A stretch of 6,793 bases of DNA, taken from the NCBI GenBank assembly GCA_020426065.1, contig JAGQQT010000223.1:1-6793 (forward strand), in the 5' to 3' direction. Shown here in pieces: positions 1 through 5,084 of the stretch. Source of the DNA: Planctomycetaceae bacterium. Its GTDB lineage: Bacteria; Planctomycetota; Planctomycetia; Planctomycetales; Planctomycetaceae. Within the stretch, counting starts at the first letter, position 1. Every line of letters starts with the position of its first letter. Below the pieces are notes generated by a model. That model was not told the origin of the DNA. It made no database searches and saw only the letters and a list, made by a program, of their open reading frames with translations. The translations under genes were made by a program, and so were the position numbers.

Positions 1-73
1 GTTGATTGTGTCGAACAGACTTTGACAGAGCAACCGCAGTAGTGGAATGACGGAATTGCTCTCCCGAACGCAA

Positions 74-101
74 ACAAGCCCGAGAGTTATCTCGGGCTTG
101 T
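74..101 (-). terminator. Hairpin terminator downstream of the EF-hand gene
   Basis: A perfect 12-bp stem (74-85 pairing with 90-101) closes a 4-nt loop. It lies 31 bp beyond the stop codon of the minus-strand EF-hand gene. On the minus strand the stem is followed by only a very short T run (about three T) before G, so release could be weak or factor-assisted. The stem is symmetric and could also act on transcripts arriving from the left on the plus strand, where no gene is visible. Stem perfection and position support the call; the poor U-tract lowers certainty. Confidence 0.7.
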
Positions 102-131
102 GCAAATCGGGATCGATTTCAGGAGAGCTGA

Positions 132-965
132 TTATTCGAAGTCTGCTTTAGGACGTTCGGTTTTGGGCTGATCCCCTTCACCGCGAGGACGGTCCCCTTC
201 ACCTTGAGGGCGATCACCTTCGCCGCGAGGACGGTCTCCGGGAGGCCGGCCACCGCCCTGACCACCGCGGAAGCGTTCGAACATCTGACGGATTTCGGCT
301 TCATCAACAAAGCCGTCTTTGTTGGTGTCAATCTGATCGAAGTTTTCTTTCATCCGATCAGGAGCTTCTTCCTTGCTGATTTTGCCATCGCCGTTGGTAT
401 CCATCTGCTTCATGCGGTCTTCGAAGCTGCCGGGACCACCGGGGCCACCAGGACCGCCCGGGCCACCTGCACCGCGGAAGCGTTCCCGCATGGCTTCCAT
501 GTCAGACTCGTCGATGAACCCGTCTTTGTTGGCGTCCATCCGATCGAAGTTTTCTTTCATTCGATCAGGAGCTTCTTCTTTGCTGATCTTGCCGTCCTTG
601 TTGGTGTCCAGGCCTTCCAGCATTTGAGCGAAGCCACCACCGGGGCCACCGCGTCCGAACTGGGGACGATCCCCTTCGCCGCGTGGACGTCCGAATTCTT
701 CTTCGGTCAGGACTCCGTCGCCGTTTTTATCCAGGGACTGCAGCGACTTGGTTGCAGCGGCGATCTCTTCGGCAGAGATTTTGCCATCCTGATCGGCATC
801 GAGAGCTTTCATCAGCGGAGATGGTTCCCGCTGTCCAAAGCCGGGACCACCAAAGCCGGGGCGACCTCCTTCACGGGGAGGGCCACCTTCTGGTGGTTGA
901 GCCATCACTACAGTTGCGGTCAGAGTTGCCGCAACGAATCCACTTCCCAACAAGAAACGACGCAT
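132..965 (-). CDS. Exported six-loop EF-hand calcium-binding protein
   Basis: This is a 277-residue protein with an N-terminal signal peptide (Arg-Arg, then a hydrophobic stretch to about residue 22, likely cut at VMA-Q), so it should act outside the inner membrane. Six canonical 12-residue EF-hand loops are visible at residues 56-67, 79-90, 120-131, 144-155, 189-200 and 213-224, each with Asp at positions 1 and 5 and Gly at position 6. They form three pairs with short linkers of 11-12 residues. Loop 4 ends in Asp instead of Glu. Gly/Pro-rich linkers separate the pairs (25-50, 92-112, 165-180), and the tail (243-266) is a GDRPRGE-type repeat. The start at 965 is chosen because GAGGAG (972-977) lies 6 nt upstream and the signal peptide begins there; an in-frame ATG at 1076 would add a non-signal-like extension. 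Such proteins are common in planctomycetes. Calcium binding is well supported by the loops; the partner and biological role are unknown. Confidence 0.9.
   Translation of the reverse strand: MRRFLLGSGFVAATLTATVVMAQPPEGGPPREGGRPGFGGPGFGQREPSPLMKALDADQDGKISAEEIAAATKSLQSLDKNGDGVLTEEEFGRPRGEGDRPQFGRGGPGGGFAQMLEGLDTNKDGKISKEEAPDRMKENFDRMDANKDGFIDESDMEAMRERFRGAGGPGGPGGPGGPGSFEDRMKQMDTNGDGKISKEEAPDRMKENFDQIDTNKDGFVDEAEIRQMFERFRGGQGGGRPPGDRPRGEGDRPQGEGDRPRGEGDQPKTERPKADFE
168..239 (-). repeat. 21-bp tandem repeats encoding the GDRPRGE tail
   Basis: Three to four imperfect 21-bp units encode residues 243-266 of the EF-hand protein as [21 protein letters not shown] and a partial GDQPK. The unit keeps the reading frame, so copy number can vary without breaking the gene. 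A related GEGDRP stretch occurs once more at residues 96-101, between the first and second EF-hand pairs. The tail is probably disordered. Confidence 0.85.
264..608 (-). repeat. Internal duplication of an EF-hand pair
   Basis: The segments 264-401 and 471-608 each encode one EF-hand pair plus the flanking ERFRG sequence (residues 189-234 and 120-165), offset by exactly 207 bp (69 codons). The match is close at DNA level: between 335-386 and 542-593 I count 3 mismatches in 52 bases. The intervening part carries a GGP collagen-like run (residues 167-179). This points to recent duplication or gene conversion within the gene. The first EF-hand pair (residues 56-90) is clearly more divergent. Confidence 0.85.
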
Positions 966-1257
966 GAAATACTCCTCGGTAAGGTTGTCCACCATAAAGT
1001 GAACAGGTGGTGGTGTCTGTTCTGTTTCGCCCGCCTGCAGATGCCAGTCCTGTCGGCGATGAGGATTAAACCCCATCTCCAGAAAAAAAGTTTCGCATTT
1101 TTTCCCGAACTGATTCGACTCTGTTCAGAAGTCTTCAGGATGTGGGGACTGGCTGGCTGTTGATTCCCGGCCCCTGAATGTTTAGAAATGATTTTGAATT
1201 ATGCTGGCGGGACAAGTTTTTTCCAATCCTGCCGGGTATCTCTGAGGAGATGTTGCG
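966..1257. other. Gene-free region between divergent genes
   Basis: This 292-bp stretch separates the leftward EF-hand gene from the rightward small membrane protein gene and must hold their promoters. I could not assign a convincing sigma-70 -35/-10 pair on either strand. A weak plus-strand possibility is TTGATT at 1160-1165 with TAGAAA at 1183-1188 (17-bp spacer). A/T runs occur at 1082-1089 and 1097-1103. Ribosome binding sites are clear at both ends: GAGGAG at 972-977 on the minus strand and GAGGAG at 1244-1249 on the plus strand. Reading frames crossing the region look like shadows. Confidence 0.5.
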
Positions 1258-1479
1258 ATGTCCGAACAGACTCATGATGAGCAGAGGTCGTACTATCTGG
1301 TCTGGTCCATTCTGGGTCTGCTGGGACTGTACGTCGGATTTTTTGCCCTGATTCTTCTGGATGAGTTGGTGTTCCGGACGTTTTACTTCTCAAAGTTTGT
1401 GCCCCTGGGCTCCGAAGGTGAAGAACTTCTCCGCACGATTTACACACCCATGCTGTATCTGATTGAACTGATCACCTGA
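1258..1479 (+). CDS. Small single-pass membrane protein, unknown function
   Basis: This is a 73-residue protein that I do not recognise as a named family. It has a short polar N-terminus (MSEQTHDEQR) and one clear transmembrane segment at about residues 13-34, rich in Leu, Gly and Phe. A loop with acidic and aromatic residues follows, then a hydrophobic C-terminal end (about 60-72) that may lie along the membrane. The start is well supported: GAGGAG (1244-1249) lies 8 nt upstream of the ATG. The stop is 32 bp before the ThuA-like gene on the same strand, so the two may share a transcript. A competing minus-strand reading frame (1199-1447) has no signal peptide or family resemblance and is treated as a shadow. 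The gene is probably real because of its ribosome binding site and its membrane-protein composition. Confidence 0.75.
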   Translation: MSEQTHDEQRSYYLVWSILGLLGLYVGFFALILLDELVFRTFYFSKFVPLGSEGEELLRTIYTPMLYLIELIT

Positions 1480-1511
1480 TATCATTCCGCCCGGAAGATA
1501 AGGACCGACTC

Positions 1512-2552
1512 ATGAGATTACTGATGACTTTTCTGGCGTTTCTGCTGGCACCCGCCTGGACCTTCGGAGCCGAGCCACTGGTTTATCAGGGGAAATCAGG
1601 GCCGGGGCTGGGGAAGCACATCGTGTTTCTGGCTGGGGATCACGAATACCGTTCCGAGGAAACCCTCCCCGCACTGGCGCGGATTCTGGCCAAACATCAC
1701 GGCTATACCTGTACGGTGCTGTTTTCGGTGAACAAGGAGACGGGAGAAATTGAACCCGGTTCCAGCTACATGCCGGGAACGGAAGCTCTGGCCAATGCCG
1801 ATCTCATGGTCATTTTTCTGCGATTTCAGGATTTCCCGGCAGAACAGATGCAGCCGATTGTGGATTACCTGAACCGGGGTGGTCCGGTTGTTGGTCTGCG
1901 GACTTCGACCCATGCGTTCAAGATTCCGAAGGAGTCACAGTTCGCCCGGTTCGATTTTCAGTTTGCCGGGAAGGATTATGAGCGGGGGTTTGGTCGGCAG
2001 GTACTGGGAGAATCCTGGTCCGGGCATTACGGCAAAAACCATGTGATGAGTACCCGGCTGGATATAGTTGAGGGGAAGAAAGATCATCCCGTGTTGTGTG
2101 GCGTGTCCCATCCCTGGGTGGAATCGGGTGGCTACTGGACCGAGCCAATGGAAGATGTGGAAGTGCTGGCCATGGCCCAGCCACTCGATGGCATGACTCC
2201 GGAAGCCGCTGCCGCTGAGGACAAAGCCCCCTGCCCTGGTGTGTGGGTGCGAAACTACTCCGGCAAAGATGGCCAGAAGGGACGCGTGGTGACGACGACC
2301 TACGGAGCCTCCGAAGATTTGCGGAATGATGACTTCCGCAGGATCCTGGTCAACGGCTGTTTCTGGGCGTGCGGGCAGGAGGAGGCGATTCGACCTGATC
2401 TGGAAATCAGCTTTGTGGGGCCGTATCACCCAACCACGTTTTCTTTCAACGGTCATCGCCTGCAGGTGAAACCGGAAGAGTTGAGTGGCTGGGATTCGCC
2501 GATCATGAACCCGGACAAACCGATCGGTTCAGGACGAGCGAAAAAGCCGTAA
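1512..2552 (+). CDS. Secreted ThuA-like domain protein
   Basis: This 346-residue protein starts with a signal peptide (hydrophobic residues 3-18, cleavage near 19-20) and has no lipobox cysteine. The rest resembles the ThuA-like fold, a class I glutamine-amidotransferase-like flavodoxin-type domain common in secreted planctomycete proteins. Seen are a first beta strand with AGDHEYRSEE (41-50), a strand ending in FLRF with a following helix (about 97-120), GLRTSTHAF (128-136), a His/Trp/Gly-rich region near 168-210, and VVTTTYGASED (259-269) before a final helix. The C-terminus ends in a Pro/Lys-rich tail. AAGGA (1500-1504) lies 7 nt before the ATG, fixing the start; an internal Met at residue 5 is less likely. 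ThuA was named from a trehalose/disaccharide utilisation locus, but its reaction is not established and no sugar genes lie here, so a carbohydrate role is only a family-level guess. It likely shares an operon with the upstream 73-residue membrane protein. Confidence 0.88.
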   Translation: MRLLMTFLAFLLAPAWTFGAEPLVYQGKSGPGLGKHIVFLAGDHEYRSEETLPALARILAKHHGYTCTVLFSVNKETGEIEPGSSYMPGTEALANADLMVIFLRFQDFPAEQMQPIVDYLNRGGPVVGLRTSTHAFKIPKESQFARFDFQFAGKDYERGFGRQVLGESWSGHYGKNHVMSTRLDIVEGKKDHPVLCGVSHPWVESGGYWTEPMEDVEVLAMAQPLDGMTPEAAAAEDKAPCPGVWVRNYSGKDGQKGRVVTTTYGASEDLRNDDFRRILVNGCFWACGQEEAIRPDLEISFVGPYHPTTFSFNGHRLQVKPEELSGWDSPIMNPDKPIGSGRAKKP

Positions 2553-2557
2553 CGGCT
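2541..2557 (-). terminator. Short hairpin spanning two convergent stop codons
   Basis: AGCCG (2545-2549) pairs perfectly with CGGCT (2553-2557) around the TAA stop codon of the ThuA-like gene. Read on the minus strand, the hairpin is followed by TTTTT (2545-2541), the layout of a small intrinsic terminator for the minus-strand gene ending at 2557. The stem is only 5 bp and the loop 3 nt, so it is a weak candidate. The convergent stops leave no other room for a terminator between these two genes. Confidence 0.4.
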
Positions 2558-2880
2558 CAGCAGGCCGGGCGGGATTCCTGAAGTTGTTGCAGGGTTTTGA
2601 GAGCCCGGACACCGTCCGGTGTAACCCGGTATCTCATCCCTTCATCCCGCCCAACCAGCTCGGTATCGAGCAGTCCAAAGGCGATCAGCAACCCGTGAGC
2701 AGAGGAAAGAGAGGCGGAGTGCGCTTCCGCTTCGCTGTCCTCGACTTCAACGGCAGGCATCATTCGAGCGGAGCCGCGCGGACCGGATTCCGGCTTCTCC
2801 TGATCCTGTTCCTGATAGATTTTCAGCAGCTCGACGCAGGTCGGATCGCTGTTCAGGAGTTCGAGGTCATCTTCGATCAT
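2557..2880 (-). CDS. Small protein with winged-helix-like C-terminus
   Basis: This is a 107-residue protein from the ATG at 2880; family not recognised with certainty. The N-terminal part (1-35) is acidic and probably helical. A polar linker follows (about 30-60, rich in Glu, Ser, Ala and Pro). The end resembles the last helix and wing of a winged helix: SSAHGLLIAFGLLDTELV (about 59-76), then GMRYRVTPDGVRAL (81-94), like the 'glv...YrlT..G..al' pattern of PadR/MarR-type regulators. No full DNA-binding domain precedes it, so it may be a reduced wing domain used for protein contact. The start is uncertain: no Shine-Dalgarno precedes ATG 2880, while a GTG at 2955 would give 132 residues with a GGAG too far upstream (about 14 nt). 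The overlapping plus-strand frame at 2584-3060 has an unnatural composition and is judged a shadow. The gene converges on the ThuA-like gene with 4 bp between stops. Confidence 0.62.
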   Translation of the reverse strand: MIEDDLELLNSDPTCVELLKIYQEQDQEKPESGPRGSARMMPAVEVEDSEAEAHSASLSSAHGLLIAFGLLDTELVGRDEGMRYRVTPDGVRALKTLQQLQESRPAC

Positions 2881-2882
2881 AC

Positions 2883-2907
2883 CGGAATGATCGGTATTCT
2901 CATTCCG
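2883..2907. promoter_or_regulatory. Perfect 8-bp inverted repeat just upstream of a start codon
   Basis: CGGAATGA (2883-2890) and TCATTCCG (2900-2907) are perfect inverted copies around a 9-bp spacer. The repeat begins 2 bp upstream of the ATG at 2880 on the minus strand. It could be a dimeric protein-binding site, or an mRNA hairpin at the start codon that limits translation. If the gene instead starts at GTG 2955, the repeat is inside the coding region. An 8-bp inverted repeat with some short spacer is expected about once or twice by chance in a window this size, so only its position makes it notable. Confidence 0.35.
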
Positions 2908-3005
2908 CCTCGTCACACCAATGTGATCCTGCGCTACGAACGTTGCGACGGGCACAGACTTTGCGTTTTCTCCAGATTAACAGCGTGTGTTCTTCAGAAC
3001 CCAAT

Positions 3006-3052
3006 AAAAAAGCCTGCCCGGGCGTCCAGATCACTCTGGATGGGAGGCAGGC
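3006..3052 (-). terminator. Strong intrinsic terminator of the coiled-coil gene
   Basis: An outer stem GCCTGCC (3012-3018) with GGCAGGC (3046-3052) encloses a second perfect stem TCCAGA (3025-3030) with TCTGGA (3035-3040) around a TCAC loop. On the minus strand the structure runs directly into six T (3011-3006). It starts 32 bp past the stop codon of the minus-strand coiled-coil gene (3085). It should separate that gene from the next minus-strand gene, which therefore needs its own promoter between about 2881 and 3005. Confidence 0.85.
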
Positions 3053-3084
3053 CAGTCTGAATCGACTTCTGCTCTGGTTACCAA

Positions 3085-3888
3085 TTATGTGGGGCTGGTC
3101 ACCGGGGCAGGATCTTTGACCCGCGGTCTGGCAGGAGTCTCTTCGCGATCCGGGTTTGCATTTCTCGGGTTTGGAGTCGGTTCGGCATTACCCCGGCGTG
3201 GATTGAATGGCGGGTCATCACCCTGAGGTGGGACAACATTTGGCATACGAGGCGGCTGTGGAATTGGGTGCGGTGGATTGGGGCGATTGGACATCTGCTC
3301 ACGCATCATTTCCATCTGTTTTCGCATTTGCATGATGATATGAGTCATTTCCTCCAGCTGACGATGCGTCTGCATCATGGCCCGCTCATGTTGTTCAGCC
3401 ATTTCCCGCATCTGGTGCCGTAATTCCTCGATCTGTCTTTGCAGATGCTCGGGATGTTCTCCCCCTTCGCGGCCAGCATGCCCGCGTTGCTCTTCCAGAT
3501 GTCTCTGCAGTTCTTCGGCCTGCTGCAGCATTTCGCGAGCCTGATCGTGTCGACCAGCCCTTTCCAGATGTTCAGCAGCAACCCGCAGGTGCTCAATCTG
3601 CTCCATCAGCTCAGCCTGGTGCCTCATTTCCGGTTCCCGTCTTTCCGGCTCGCGACGGTCAGATTCACGGTGTTCCGGCTCCCGTCTTTCGTCCTCGCGG
3701 CGGTCGGATTCACGGGGACGTTCCGGTTCGCGATGCCTTTCCTGAAGTTCCTGCAGAATCCCTTCCAGCTCTCTCATCAGCATCCGCTGAGCTTCTCCCG
3801 GGCCTGATCTGCCGGGAGGTTGTGCCTGGAGACTGGCAGTGGGACAAAGCAGCAGCAGGCCAAAACAGGGAATCAAAAGTCGTTTCAT
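3085..3888 (-). CDS. Exported Arg/Glu-rich coiled-coil protein
   Basis: This 267-residue protein begins with a signal peptide (MKR, hydrophobic to about residue 20, likely cleavage after LQA at 22), so it is probably exported; cysteines 8 and 15 do not fit a lipobox. Residues 31-50 form a short helix. Residues 51-90 are a highly charged repeat built from REPER, RESDRRE and related units. Residues 91-200 form a long predicted coiled coil rich in Gln, Glu, Met and Leu, broken around 136-146 by a Gly/His-rich hinge. Residues 201-267 are a Pro/Asn-rich, probably disordered tail. AAGGA (3897-3901) lies 8 nt upstream of the ATG at 3888; a longer frame to 3984 would put a non-signal sequence in front. 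I do not recognise a catalytic domain. The segment LRVAAEHLERAGRHDQAREM (101-120) recalls helical repeat segments in other planctomycete exported proteins, which is a recollection, not a search. A structural or scaffold role is an inference. Confidence 0.8.
   Translation of the reverse strand: MKRLLIPCFGLLLLCPTASLQAQPPGRSGPGEAQRMLMRELEGILQELQERHREPERPRESDRREDERREPEHRESDRREPERREPEMRHQAELMEQIEHLRVAAEHLERAGRHDQAREMLQQAEELQRHLEEQRGHAGREGGEHPEHLQRQIEELRHQMREMAEQHERAMMQTHRQLEEMTHIIMQMRKQMEMMREQMSNRPNPPHPIPQPPRMPNVVPPQGDDPPFNPRRGNAEPTPNPRNANPDREETPARPRVKDPAPVTSPT
3619..3738 (-). repeat. 45-48-bp imperfect tandem repeat, charged segment
   Basis: Matching units begin at 3628, 3673 and 3721 on the plus strand (offsets 45 and 48 bp), each starting TTCCGG. 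They encode residues 53-68, 69-83 and a partial third unit 84-88 of the coiled-coil protein, with a REPE-x-RESDRRE core. The in-frame spacing differs by one codon (16 versus 15 residues). The repeat is confined to the charged N-terminal part of the mature protein. Confidence 0.75.
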
Positions 3889-3917
3889 GGGAGCGATCCT
3901 TGATTGATTTTTGAGCA

Positions 3918-3944
3918 GGGAAGCCGGGCGCGACCCGATTTCCC
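3918..3944. promoter_or_regulatory. Interrupted hairpin in the divergent intergenic region
   Basis: GGGAA (3918-3922) pairs with TTCCC (3940-3944), and CGGG (3925-3928) pairs with CCCG (3934-3937) around a CGCGA loop; a G-T pair and one mismatch lie between. It sits about 30 bp upstream of the coiled-coil gene start, in the region shared with the divergent thyX gene. It may be part of that gene's leader RNA or a protein site. No T run follows on either strand, so it is not an intrinsic terminator. I could not place a convincing promoter in 3889-4088. Confidence 0.3.
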
Positions 3945-4088
3945 CGTGGTCAGGTGTGAAAACCGACTTTTGAGGATAACGCACCGTTGGTTGTGGTGCA
4001 TCAGCAATTTCAGGAAACTACACTGCAGACAGAAATTTCCCGGTGGGGAAGCCTGATGGAACTGGAATGTAACTGGAGTAAACTCTCG

Positions 4089-5006
4089 ATGTCGGAAGCA
4101 GCCGTTGACCTGGAATCCCTGCGATGGAAGAAATTTCCCGTTCTCGATGATGGCTTTGTCTGTCTGGTGGACGTAATGGGGAACGATTCCAGCATTGTAC
4201 AGGCCGCCCGTGTCAGTTACGGAGAGGGAACCCGCAAGGTTTCCGATGACCGCACCCTGATCCGCTATCTGCTGCGGCATCGCCACACCACTCCCTTCGA
4301 GATGGCGGAAGTGAAACTGCTGGTCCGGGTACCAATGGACTGCTGGCGTCAATGGATTCGGCATCGAACCGCCAACGTTAACGAATACAGCACCCGGTAT
4401 TCGGTCGCCATTGACGGCGCCCAGACCACTCCGCCCGATCAGTGGCGGACCCAGTCAACCTCCAATCGGCAGGGAAGCGACCGGCCGTTACCCGAAGATG
4501 TTGGCCAGCGTCTCTCCGAATCCGAACGGGCTTTCCAGCAGGCTGCCCGCCAGATGTACGATGAACGACTCGATGCGGGCGTGGCGCGGGAACTGGCCCG
4601 GAAAGATCTGCCGCTGTGCACTTACACAGAAGCTTACTGGAAAATCGATCTGCATAATTTGCTGCATTTCCTGGCGCTGCGGATGGATCATCATGCCCAG
4701 CTCGAAATCCGCGAATATGCCACCACCATTGGCCAGCAGATTATCAAGCCACTGTTTCCGATTGCCTGGGAAGCCTTCGAAGATTACCGGATGCAGTCGA
4801 CGTTCCTCACCCGGCTCGATCGGGGTGTGCTGACCCGCATGACTGCCGCCGCTGCAGCTCAGGGTTTGACGATCCCCTTTTCGGAGTCCCTGTTCCTGGA
4901 ATGCCAGGATGAAAGCTGGCGCGAGTTGACCCGCAGCCGGGAACGGGATGAATGCCGCAGCAAACTGATCGACCTGGGACTGATGGCCGAGCAGGAAAAC
5001 GAATGA
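4089..5006 (+). CDS. thyX: Flavin-dependent thymidylate synthase ThyX
   Basis: ThyX makes dTMP from dUMP in the cytoplasm, using methylene-tetrahydrofolate as carbon donor and reduced FAD. From ATG 4089 the protein has 305 residues. Visible signatures are RHRHTTPFEMAE (63-74), the ThyX motif RHR-x7-S at 91-101 (WIRHRTANVNEYS), and DLPLCTYTEAYW (173-184) followed by LRMDHHAQLEIREYA (197-211), whose Arg198 matches the family's substrate-binding Arg. ThyX is often 220-250 residues; extra length comes from an insert after the RHR motif (about 109-150) and a C-terminal extension after about 235. The start is not certain. ATG 4089 has GGAG at 4075-4078 (10-nt spacing); ATG 4056 has GGGGA at 4045-4049 (6 nt) and would add 11 residues; a TTG at 3987 is unlikely. 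All catalytic motifs look intact. It is divergent from the coiled-coil gene, with a TAXI protein gene 78 bp downstream. Identity is very secure. Confidence 0.95.
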   Translation: MSEAAVDLESLRWKKFPVLDDGFVCLVDVMGNDSSIVQAARVSYGEGTRKVSDDRTLIRYLLRHRHTTPFEMAEVKLLVRVPMDCWRQWIRHRTANVNEYSTRYSVAIDGAQTTPPDQWRTQSTSNRQGSDRPLPEDVGQRLSESERAFQQAARQMYDERLDAGVARELARKDLPLCTYTEAYWKIDLHNLLHFLALRMDHHAQLEIREYATTIGQQIIKPLFPIAWEAFEDYRMQSTFLTRLDRGVLTRMTAAAAAQGLTIPFSESLFLECQDESWRELTRSRERDECRSKLIDLGLMAEQENE

Positions 5007-5084
5007 ACCTGAGTGCCGGGAATGACGTTCTGAACATTCAGCCGGGATGACTTTCCGCCAGACTGAAATTCGGAGACGTTATTT

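Noticed and set aside
1043..1153. 8-bp inverted repeat GCCAGTCC (1043-1050) and GGACTGGC (1146-1153)
   Set aside because: The arms are 95 bp apart; repeats this short at such distance are expected by chance.
204..1163. Long plus-strand reading frame (319 codons) opposite the EF-hand gene
   Set aside because: It is the antisense shadow of a repetitive GC-rich gene. The minus frame has a signal peptide, a ribosome binding site and six EF-hand loops; the plus frame has none.
1935..2456. Minus-strand 173-codon frame inside the ThuA-like gene
   Set aside because: It is antisense to a well-supported gene and shows no signal peptide, motif or ribosome binding site.
2584..3060. Plus-strand reading frame of 158 codons opposite the winged-helix-like gene
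   Set aside because: It runs through the strong minus-strand terminator (3006-3052), has no domain resemblance, and its composition looks unlike a real protein.
5015..5047. GCCGGGA direct repeat (5015-5021, 5041-5047) and CTGAA-CA-TTCAG palindrome (5030-5041) between thyX and the TAXI gene
   Set aside because: The repeats are short, a 2-nt loop cannot form a stable hairpin, and there is no T run, so neither a terminator nor an operator can be supported.
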